Shown: positions 57,270-64,000 of the stretch, one piece after another
Numbering within the stretch: the first letter of the stretch is position 1
Layout: each line of letters begins with the position of its first letter
DNA from: Natronococcus sp. A-GB7
GTDB taxonomy: Archaea > Halobacteriota > Halobacteria > Halobacteriales > Natrialbaceae
Length of the DNA stretch: 64,000 bases
Direction: 5' to 3'
NCBI RefSeq assembly: GCF_029688865.1
Contig: NZ_JARUKV010000017.1
Coordinates: 43,615 to 107,614, forward strand
The notes under the pieces: generated by a model
What the model was told of the DNA's origin: nothing
Databases searched by the model: none
What the model saw: only the letters and a program-made list of their open reading frames with translations
Program-made: the position numbers and the translations under genes

Positions 57270-57690
57270 CACTCGGCCTGCTCCGCCTGTAGAAGACCGA
57301 ACAGAGCCCGGTGTCGTCGAGTCGACACGCCTATCGCAGTGTTGGTGCCCGAGGGCGAGGGATTGCGGTCAATCCCTCGCTTTCGGACCTACCTGACAGG
57401 GTAGTCGGGGGCGGATCGCCTGAACAGGCACCGACACCCCGACAGTATACAATCTACTCGTTCCTACACTAATAACTTCTGCAAAGAACAGGTATTAATC
57501 TTGTACCGCTTAGACATATCCTGAACACTATTTATAGAAGGAATCTACCGACCAGGTGGGAGCGGACGGCATTTCCCCAAACGTGATTCGCCTCGGCTGA
57601 ATCTCATCCTGGTTCGTATACGATAGTTCAATTTTAGATATCTGGAACCTAAAGAAAAACTCATATTTGTTCGGCCGAAAGCTATTGACA
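57270..57690. other. Structured gap after the IS element
   Basis: About 420 bases, no supported gene. A perfect 11-bp hairpin lies at 57355-57380 (stem start GCGAGGGATTG, loop CGGT), and a weaker one at 57311-57328. They may be a terminator or part of the element end. The part near 57640-57690 is AT-rich and should hold the promoter of the next gene. Confidence 0.45.
57355..57380 (+). repeat. Perfect 11-bp inverted repeat
   Basis: An 11-base arm (GCGAGGGATTG) is followed by CGGT and its exact reverse complement. It could fold as RNA hairpin. There is no T-run, so a simple terminator is not certain. Confidence 0.6.
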
Positions 57691-57891
57691 ATGGCAACAA
57701 CGGACCACTCCTTCGATGGGCTGACAGAGTACTGTGCGCAGTGTGAACGTGAGACGCTCCACAGTGTGTCCATACAGATCCGGACTGAGAGCACAAAACA
57801 GCGGAATACGGCGTTTTCTCGAGAACCGTACCGCGTCAGCGAGTGCCAGGAGTGTAACGCCCGGGAGAGCCAACGGATGAACAACGCCTGA
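57691..57891 (+). CDS. DUF7835-like small zinc-ribbon protein
   Basis: 66 residues from MATTDHSFDGLTEYC. Two knuckles, C-A-Q-C near residue 15 and C-Q-E-C near residue 53, should bind zinc. The linker T-L-H-S-V-S-I-Q-I-R-T-E-S and F-S-R-E-P-Y-R fits the small haloarchaeal family annotated as putative zinc beta-ribbon (DUF7835), from memory. It is a different family from the CPxCG proteins elsewhere in the window. Function unknown. Confidence 0.65.
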   Translation: MATTDHSFDGLTEYCAQCERETLHSVSIQIRTESTKQRNTAFSREPYRVSECQECNARESQRMNNA

Positions 57892-58010
57892 CCGATCCAC
57901 TGACGACAATCGGTCGTAGCCTGACCGCCTCTATACTGGGCAAACACAAAATCCACGACGTTCGTCGTGAACACAGCATTTCCAGGAAGTCCGTTCCACC
58001 AGCGAGGTGG

Positions 58011-59360
58011 CTACGTAAGTGTCGAGAGAGTCCCGAGAACACGGGGCCAGTGGGCGTGTGCGGCCTCGGCGTTGCCGGCGAGCGTGCCACCATACTCTGG
58101 CCCTGCCGTCCCACGAAGGGGAAGATACGGCTGCAGGATCTGCCGGCCAGCATCGGCGTACCGGAGGTGTTCGAATGAGGGGTGGTCGCGTGCCTCGAGG
58201 CGGTCGGCTGCGAGGGCGTGGAGGCGCGCGCTGGGCCAGACCTCGTCGTCGTCGCCCGAAACGAGCAGCACCGGTCCATCGATCCGTTCGACGGGGATCG
58301 TTGCAGTCTCGGCCTCGAGTTCCCCGGCAGCCGCGAGGGCTTCGGCGTAACGCGTAGGGCGGTCTGCACTCTCTCCCGTCGCCACCGAAAGATACGACCG
58401 CGAGCTATCGTCGACCGCCCAGGCGGCGGTCCCCGCCGGGGGACCACGCACCGCCCCACCCTCCCAGAGGACCCCGCTGCCGCCGACAGAGACGACCGCC
58501 CCAACCCCATCGTACAGACTGCCCGCAAACAGTCCGAGCTCGCCACCCCGACCGACACCCCAGACCCCGATCCGGTCACCGGCGACCCGCTCGCGGTCGC
58601 GCAGCCAGTCGATCGCGGCCTTGACGTACGCCATCGGGACCTCAACGACCGCCTCCGACAACGCCGGTCCACTGACGTACTCGAGGGCGAACGCCGTAAA
58701 CCCGTGTCGGGCCAGCAGTGCGGCGACATGCTCCTGGGGTGTCCCGTCCGCGCCGTGGAGGACGAGCACACCCGGTCCGGATCCACCGCTCGAGGGTTCG
58801 AAGACCCGGCCGACGAGGTCGCCAGCCGGCTCAACGACGTTAGTAACGGGGTGCCACCGCGAGAGGGTCAGCGCACCGATCGGCCGGTCGTCGGCCACGA
58901 CGTGGTAGGTCAGGCTTGTCTCGGGGGGCCACCGCGCCGGGTCGCCAGCCGCTCCGGCGTACGCCGCCCACGGGATGTCGGCGAACTGGATCAGGGCTCC
59001 CGTGGTTGGAACGTCGAGTCCCGCGGGGACGTCGCCGCCGACGATGGGAGCCTCGTTCAGCGACAGCGTCGGTGTCTCGGCTTCGACGGTGACGGCGGCA
59101 CCGAACGTCTCGCCGGTCATGTACTCGCCGTCGAGGACGACCTCGAGTTCCGACCCCGCGGGGACGCCACGGACCGTCAGCTCGATCGGTTCGTCGACAC
59201 GGACCGCCGCCGGATGGTCGACCGTCGGCGACTCGTCGGCGGGCAGCGTCCCCCCGGTGAGCGCAACGCTGGCTGTCCCACCCAGCAGCGCCAGCACCTG
59301 GCGCCGCGAGCGCACACGCCGCGATCCCCTGTCGGTCGCCGGTGGTCCGTCGTTGTGCAT
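58011..59360 (-). CDS. BAAT/acyl-CoA thioesterase-like alpha/beta hydrolase, catalytic residues replaced
   Basis: 449 residues. A Tat-like start (R-S-R-R-Q-V-L-A-L-L-G-G) is followed by a beta domain typical of the acyl-CoA thioesterase/BAAT N-terminal region (V-R-V-D-E-P-I-E-L-T-V-R-G), then a hydrolase domain. The nucleophile elbow reads G-V-G-R-G-G-E-L with glycine where the family has serine or cysteine, and the usual A-G-H near the end reads A-G-R at about residue 406. The acidic residue region S-G-D-D-D-E-V-W-P-S is kept. It is probably an exported non-catalytic binding protein, or a decaying enzyme. Confidence 0.75.
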   Translation of the reverse strand: MHNDGPPATDRGSRRVRSRRQVLALLGGTASVALTGGTLPADESPTVDHPAAVRVDEPIELTVRGVPAGSELEVVLDGEYMTGETFGAAVTVEAETPTLSLNEAPIVGGDVPAGLDVPTTGALIQFADIPWAAYAGAAGDPARWPPETSLTYHVVADDRPIGALTLSRWHPVTNVVEPAGDLVGRVFEPSSGGSGPGVLVLHGADGTPQEHVAALLARHGFTAFALEYVSGPALSEAVVEVPMAYVKAAIDWLRDRERVAGDRIGVWGVGRGGELGLFAGSLYDGVGAVVSVGGSGVLWEGGAVRGPPAGTAAWAVDDSSRSYLSVATGESADRPTRYAEALAAAGELEAETATIPVERIDGPVLLVSGDDDEVWPSARLHALAADRLEARDHPSFEHLRYADAGRQILQPYLPLRGTAGPEYGGTLAGNAEAAHAHWPRVLGTLSTLT

Positions 59361-59477
59361 CGAGTCACGGAACCCTCGTCGCTTCGTTCCTCAACTCAGA
59401 CGGTAGCGGTATAAGGGCTTTTTGAACCTTTATCATACTCGAAAAGAGACAGTACTTCCGCCGAGTCGTCGGGTCGG

Positions 59478-60890
59478 TCACTCCCTGAACAGCAGGTACC
59501 CGACAGAGAGGGTAACCAACACCGAGCCCAGCGACCAGTGAAACATCGTGTACGACTCGAACAGCTGGTGGATCACCCAGCCGGTCACGAACGCGAGCAT
59601 CGCGGCGTCGAGTTTGTCGGTCTCGAGCATTCCGGTGACGATGCTGCCGCCGAGGAGACCCACATAGGCGAGCCCACCGATGAGGCCGGTCTGGATCACG
59701 ACCGACAGATAGGAGTTGTGTGGCGACGGCGCCGCCTCAGCCGCAAGATAGGGCTCGATCACGACGCTAGCCGGGCCACCGCCGTGACCGACCAGCAACG
59801 GTCCGTCACGAATCGCCCGCAGGCTCGCCGACCAGAGCGTAAATCGGTTCGCCGAGGAGATATCGATGAGGCCGACGGCCATGCCGGCAAGCACGGTGAC
59901 CACGCCGAAGACGGTCGAGGCGAGCGTGAGCGCACCGAGATGGCGCCCGCCGAGAACGTACCCCGCATAGACCACGACGGCGACCGCCGCTGCAAGCATC
60001 GAAGCCCGGGCGTTCGAGAGCAAGACCCCGAGCCCGCAGAGGCTGCCGGCTACGATCGCCAGCCCCGCTCCCAGAGGTCGCCGGGCAACGATGGACCGGT
60101 GAAACTCGACGACCGCCGCGACGAACCCGGCGAACGACAGCAGCCCGAAGCCGTTCGGATTCGGGAACACCGACTGGAGCGTCGTGCCGACGCCGGGAAC
60201 CGGCGGCGTGCTCGACCACTGGCGGACCTCGAAGATCCAGATAGCGTACTCCCCGACACCGTAGGTGGCCAGCCCGAGGAGGACAACGAGTGAACCCAGA
60301 GAGGACAGCAGCCAGAAGAACACCCGATCGGGAACGAGCCGTGGGACGACCAGCAGATTCGTCCCCATGATGAACATGGCCCAGATCGGCCATCGAGACT
60401 GCGAACTCGAGGGGTCGAACGCGAGCGTGTGGACGAGATAAAGCATCGAAAGCGTCATAAAACAGCCGATAGCGCCCCACTGGACCGGCGTATACCGTCG
60501 GGGCGCAGTCATAACCAACAGGAACGACAGAAACAGCACGAAGACGACGGTGATCGCAAGCGGCCGGCTTGGCCCGAGGCCGAGACCGGGCGAACTGCTC
60601 TGGTAGATCATGGCGAACACGGCCAAGGCAAAGCCGAGCACGGACAGGAGTGCAGCCTGGCGGTGCTCCGAGTCCCGATAGCGGTCGACGGCAAGACGAA
60701 CACCAAGCACCGCCCCCAGCAGGACGGCAACCGCCGCGAGCTGCCACGCGAACACCAGGTCGGTCGCGTACGCGACGATCACGAGCCCCAGATACAGCCC
60801 GAACAGCCCATAAATCGCGCCGGCTACGAGCCGGCTCACGCTCCGGTGGCGTCCCTGCGACGTCCCTGGTCTCCGTGTGACCGTTCCCAT
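59478..60890 (-). CDS. O-antigen ligase/polymerase-like membrane protein
   Basis: 470 residues from MGTVTRRPGTSQGRH. About twelve membrane helices; an outer-loop segment F-P-N-P-N-G-F-G-L and S-P-H-N-S-Y-L-S-V-V match the Wzy_C/WaaL pattern of the other two members in the window. It would join or polymerise lipid-linked glycans outside the membrane. It lies between the hydrolase-like and propeller genes on the same strand, which suggests a second small envelope operon. Confidence 0.85.
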   Translation of the reverse strand: MGTVTRRPGTSQGRHRSVSRLVAGAIYGLFGLYLGLVIVAYATDLVFAWQLAAVAVLLGAVLGVRLAVDRYRDSEHRQAALLSVLGFALAVFAMIYQSSSPGLGLGPSRPLAITVVFVLFLSFLLVMTAPRRYTPVQWGAIGCFMTLSMLYLVHTLAFDPSSSQSRWPIWAMFIMGTNLLVVPRLVPDRVFFWLLSSLGSLVVLLGLATYGVGEYAIWIFEVRQWSSTPPVPGVGTTLQSVFPNPNGFGLLSFAGFVAAVVEFHRSIVARRPLGAGLAIVAGSLCGLGVLLSNARASMLAAAVAVVVYAGYVLGGRHLGALTLASTVFGVVTVLAGMAVGLIDISSANRFTLWSASLRAIRDGPLLVGHGGGPASVVIEPYLAAEAAPSPHNSYLSVVIQTGLIGGLAYVGLLGGSIVTGMLETDKLDAAMLAFVTGWVIHQLFESYTMFHWSLGSVLVTLSVGYLLFRE

Positions 60891-61084
60891 GAGTGTACTA
60901 GTCAGAAGTCTTGGGTAAAGGTTTCCTTTGGTCACCGATCGAGCGACCGGGAGTCACCGCCCCCACCCCAGACACGAGCCGGGCAGCGTCGACGGAGACC
61001 GGACGCCACAGCGCTGTTGGCCGCACACGCTACCGGGGCGATCGCGGCGTGGCCCGGACTCGCTGGGGGAGTCGGCGGACTGCT

Positions 61085-62320
61085 CTACTGGGAGCGCTCG
61101 CTACGCGGGCAAAGCGCCGTCAGCCCCTCGTCGCGGTCGACGTAGACCGCGCCCTCGGTGACGAGACACTCCTCGTTGAACCCGTCGTTCCACTGGGTTT
61201 CGTCGAAGGTGTAACACCACTCTTCACAGCCGTCCTCGAGACAGTAGCCGACAATCTCGTCGGGGCTCGACGGTCCAGGGTTGCTGTGAGCGACGACGAC
61301 CGTGTCGTCGATGATCGCCGGCGGACCATACGCATGCGATCCGTTCTTGCACCACTCTGACTCGGGGCCTGTCATCTTGAGTTCGTACCGACCGCGGGTG
61401 ACGGTCCGGTCGCCGACAGCTGCGGTCGTCAGCGCATCGGAAATAAATCGCTCGCTCTTTTTTGTGTCGCCGTTGAGACTCGTAACGCCCTCCTCACCGA
61501 TGTTTTCGATAAACAGCGCGTCGTCGGTCGCCGCAAGCCCGTTTCCGAAGTCGCCGGCTTGAAGCTGAGCCGAACGCTGGGTCGTCCCTGACAGTGGGTC
61601 GAACGCCACGACGGCGTCGGCGTCGATCGAGCCCTTGCTCCGGCGACCGTCGAGTAGTCCGATCACCGAGCCGTCGATCGCGGTGATCGTAGAGGGTTTC
61701 GTGCTGAACACGTAACTGACGGCATCCGTGTCGTCGTCGGTGTGTTCGGGCGTGACACGGACGGTCTCGCACGTCCACCGGAGCGAACCATCGTCCGCCG
61801 CAAAGGCATAAAGCGTGCCGTCGACGGTGAGATAGACGGAATCAAACGCAGCGACCGGCGCTGATATCGCAACCTCGTCGCCGAGTTGTTTGCTCCACTG
61901 AACGTCGCCGCTGTCGGTGTCGATCGCGGTGAGCCGGGAGCCGGCAACGAACACGGTCCCGTTGTCGACCGCTGGCGTTCCTGCCGCCTCAATTCGTTCA
62001 CAGGTCCACAGACACTCTCCGGTCGCTGCATCGAGCCCGTGGACGCCCGCCCCCGTTCGCAAATAAACCATCTCGTTGGTCGCGACTGCGTCCCCGGTCT
62101 CGCTGTACTGCCAGTCGATGAGATCCGGTCCCCCGAACCCGCCTTTCGTGGAGACAAACCGGGTGTTTCCCGTGTTGCCGGCGTAGGATGACCATCCTTT
62201 GGGCTCTTCAAGCGGCGTCTTCTCTGCCGAGCCTGTCCCACTCCCGAGCGACGCAAGAAGTCCACCAGCCGTAAGCGTTGCACCTGTCGCCAGTACCGAT
62301 CGACGTTGCCAGTCTGCCAT
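61085..62320 (-). CDS. PQQ-type beta-propeller repeat protein, Tat-exported
   Basis: 411 residues. The Tat signal W-Q-R-R-S-V-L-A-T is followed by a hydrophobic stretch. Propeller blades with the A-x-D-x-x-T/S-G-x-x-x-W pattern (for example D-A-A-T-G-E-C-L-W, D-T-D-S-G-D-V-Q-W, A-A-D-D-G-S-L-R-W) repeat through the chain. Such proteins act as extracellular scaffolds or redox-cofactor-binding enzymes; no dehydrogenase residues are recognised. Its last codons overlap a small palindromic tract near 61085-61110, so the natural end may have been altered. Confidence 0.8.
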   Translation of the reverse strand: MADWQRRSVLATGATLTAGGLLASLGSGTGSAEKTPLEEPKGWSSYAGNTGNTRFVSTKGGFGGPDLIDWQYSETGDAVATNEMVYLRTGAGVHGLDAATGECLWTCERIEAAGTPAVDNGTVFVAGSRLTAIDTDSGDVQWSKQLGDEVAISAPVAAFDSVYLTVDGTLYAFAADDGSLRWTCETVRVTPEHTDDDTDAVSYVFSTKPSTITAIDGSVIGLLDGRRSKGSIDADAVVAFDPLSGTTQRSAQLQAGDFGNGLAATDDALFIENIGEEGVTSLNGDTKKSERFISDALTTAAVGDRTVTRGRYELKMTGPESEWCKNGSHAYGPPAIIDDTVVVAHSNPGPSSPDEIVGYCLEDGCEEWCYTFDETQWNDGFNEECLVTEGAVYVDRDEGLTALCPRSERSQ

Positions 62321-62429
62321 CTCCTTTTTGACACCTACTGATTATCTGTTTCTCTAACAATTATATAATAGTTGTGTCTAGTAGGTGGGTAAAACTGATT
62401 CTGAGAAGTATTCGGTATTTAGAACGGTC

Positions 62430-62650
62430 CATGCTGAACGGAAGCACCCGTAGCATGGCTGTGCCGAGAGCGGCCTCAGGTAGATGGGGGAGTCTCCAGC
62501 GTAGGGTTTCGGGGCGGCTGGACGAACCGTTCTGCACGCGGGACACCGCAGCGGACAGAAAGGCCCGAGGTGGTCAACCCGTGGGGGATGAACGGGTGTG
62601 CCGGGAAGGGGGCACGCTGTGTCCTCCAGCCGTATGAGGCTTTCTCGCAG
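62430..62650 (+). ncRNA. Candidate structured RNA, group-II-intron-like end motif
   Basis: This GC-rich island between AT-rich flanks contains tandem local hairpins (ACCCGT...ACGGGT and GTGCC...GGCAC arms near 62577-62620) and ends with AGCCGTATGAGGC. That last word is identical to the 5' arm of domain V in many bacterial group II introns, but the GAAA loop and 3' arm that should follow are not kept. No reverse transcriptase is present in the window. It may be an intron relic or an unrelated RNA. Confidence 0.3.
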
Positions 62651-62846
62651 ACATATTAATATCTTCTATTGATAATATGGATTAGAGCAGATTTACTCTG
62701 GAAGGGGAGCTTCACCCACGCGAGTCGTTCGGGCGACCGCCGGCCGGTTCCCGAAGCGTATGCCGATGGGTTCTTGCGATACAGCGCCGGAACGGGGCCC
62801 TCCAGGACTATTGCCGGACTGTAATTTGTGGCTGATGTCTAAGAAG

Positions 62847-62856
62847 AAAAATATAT
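62847..62856 (+). promoter_or_regulatory. Probable TATA-type promoter of the zinc-ribbon gene
   Basis: The bases AAAAATATAT end 30 bases before the ATG at 62886. The position fits transcription starting just before the start codon. Confidence 0.5.
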
Positions 62857-62885
62857 GCTGGTTCAGTAGAGAGTTATCTCAACCA

Positions 62886-63860
62886 ATGGCTTCACCAGGA
62901 GAACTTCGTCTGATCGAACGACTGACTAGTACCGAGGCGTTCGAACCGGAGATCGCCGACGACGGGGCCGTGAGCTACAACGACGCAGACCAGTGTCTCG
63001 ATGCGACCGACAGCGAACCAGTAACCGTCCTTGAGCGGTTTACCGCCCGTGGCGTGCTGGCAGACGAGTTCATCACGAAGGTGTACGTCTGTCCGGACTG
63101 TACAACCGAGGGGCTCCAGTATACGACTGCCTGTCCGGCCTGCAAGGATCCCCACGCGGTCCAGACCACGCTGGTCGAACACAGCTGTGGCCATACGGGA
63201 CAGGAGTCGGAGTTTGAGACCGACGACGGCTACCGGTGTCCCGAGTGTGAACAGGACCTCAAATCAGTTGATATCGAGAAGAGACACCAATACGTCTGTA
63301 AGGCGTGTTCCGAGCGGTTCCAAACGCCCGATGACCGACTGCGGTGCCGGGAATGTACGAACCACCTCCCGCCGCTGGAGGCGACCGAGCGCGTGCTGTA
63401 CCGCTACAGCCTCACCGATAGCGGCAGGGAGTGGCTCGACCGCCAGAAACGGGCCCGACAGATCGCCAGGGAGACACTCGAGGAACGACGGTTTACGACG
63501 GAGGTCGACACGACGGTGACCGATGGGGGAACGTCCCAACCGGTCCACCTTCTGGCTCGAGACGAGTTGATGGGCGAACAACGAGTCGTCTCGATCCATG
63601 AGACGCCGGCGATCGACGATGTCGACAGGTTCTGTGCGTTCGCAAATGAGTCACTCGATGCCCTCCCGGTCGTGATTACGACGTCAGGAGCCGTCGAAAC
63701 CGACGTCGCGACGCGGGCCGAAGAGACGGAGCTGACGGTGCTCGCGTTCAACGGGGATGGGACGCTTGAGGCGGAGTACGAGACTGTCGAGAACGCGCGT
63801 GCCCACGAAAGCGGTCTCTTCCAACGCCTGAGCGCAGTGCTCGAGATTCCTAGCCGGTAG
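62886..63860 (+). CDS. TackOD1-like multi-zinc-ribbon protein
   Basis: 324 residues from MASPGELRLIERLTST; an upstream frame exists but the TATA box and AT-rich DNA lie inside it. After about 65 residues, three cysteine-rich modules follow: C-P-D-C ... C-P-A-C, C-G-H ... C-P-E-C and C-K-A-C ... C-R-E-C, up to about residue 160. The rest is an alpha/beta domain with a receiver-like look. This corresponds, from memory, to the archaeal TackOD1 (thaumarchaeal output domain) metal-binding proteins placed near signalling or envelope genes. Role here unknown. Confidence 0.65.
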   Translation: MASPGELRLIERLTSTEAFEPEIADDGAVSYNDADQCLDATDSEPVTVLERFTARGVLADEFITKVYVCPDCTTEGLQYTTACPACKDPHAVQTTLVEHSCGHTGQESEFETDDGYRCPECEQDLKSVDIEKRHQYVCKACSERFQTPDDRLRCRECTNHLPPLEATERVLYRYSLTDSGREWLDRQKRARQIARETLEERRFTTEVDTTVTDGGTSQPVHLLARDELMGEQRVVSIHETPAIDDVDRFCAFANESLDALPVVITTSGAVETDVATRAEETELTVLAFNGDGTLEAEYETVENARAHESGLFQRLSAVLEIPSR

Positions 63861-64000
63861 CAACTACCCTGGAGTCGAGCCTCGAGACTTTCTACCTACT
63901 TTTTTGTTGAACAGTATCGCGCAGCAAGACATGGAACTCAGTCATGTTTTATGCCATCACCTTACAGTAATGTTCACTATCAAACACTCTGGGGAGTGTC

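Larger units (their letters stand above)
62321..62885. other. Gap containing a structured GC-rich tract
   Basis: About 560 bases. The part 62430-62650 is described separately. Around 62650-62700 and 62840-62885 the DNA is AT-rich and should hold the promoters of the flanking genes. Confidence 0.5.

Noticed and set aside
58182..59414. Plus-strand frame of about 410 codons opposite the hydrolase-like gene
   Set aside because: The minus strand has recognisable domains; the plus reading is arginine- and aspartate-rich without motifs.

Overview
The window is a high-GC segment of a haloarchaeal genome, and the kind of organism is an inference. The supporting signs are very acidic proteins, twin-arginine plus lipobox export signals, starts without clear ribosome-binding sites but with TATA-like boxes 25-40 bases upstream, an Orc1/Cdc6 initiator, PhiH1-type repressor and PemK families, IS200/IS605 elements with a DUF2080-type companion, and a zinc-ribbon TackOD1-like protein. 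A Natrialbales-type haloarchaeon would fit, but the genus cannot be fixed from this sequence.

Layout. (1) 1-7.8 kb: a minus-strand dipeptide-type ABC importer operon (solute-binding protein, two permeases, two ATPases), continuing without gaps into a creatininase-family amidase and an M20 metallopeptidase cut by the window edge. A divergent Lrp/AsnC regulator sits upstream. (2) 7.8-21 kb: a decayed, plasmid- or virus-like accessory zone. It holds Orc1/Cdc6 plus two scrambled orc remnants, two toxin-antitoxin pairs (RHH/PIN and wHTH/PemK), a PhiH1-type repressor, a coiled-coil protein of unknown function with two broken copies, two C-terminal fragments of an O-antigen-ligase-like gene, and small CPxCG zinc-finger genes in intact and broken form. 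(3) 21-42 kb: an envelope polysaccharide locus with sugar epimerase, a large Tat-exported beta-propeller surface protein, O-antigen-ligase-like proteins, an HTTM protein, an initiating sugar transferase, three glycosyltransferases, a P-loop kinase-like protein, a ParB-like protein and a flippase. (4) 42-57.3 kb: glycosyltransferase and membrane-protein pseudogenes, two MscS channels each with a tnpB element directly upstream, GlmS, small hypotheticals, a polysaccharide deacetylase lipoprotein, and a complete-looking but damaged tnpA/DUF2080/tnpB element. (5) 57.3-64 kb: a BAAT-like hydrolase lacking its catalytic residues, a third O-antigen-ligase-like protein, a PQQ-type propeller protein, a structured GC-rich tract and a multi-zinc-ribbon protein.

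How it fits together. GlmS and the epimerase would supply hexosamine or hexose precursors. The sugar transferase would load the lipid carrier, the glycosyltransferases extend the chain, the flippase export it, and the ligase/polymerase-like proteins join it, with the deacetylase modifying it outside. The most notable observations are an apparently circularly permuted solute-binding protein; a tnpA carrying two in-frame double-hairpin inserts with GAA and GGA/TCC triloops; repeated C-terminal fragments of the ligase gene sharing one 5' breakpoint; and a tnpB whose stop codon overlaps the start codon of mscS.
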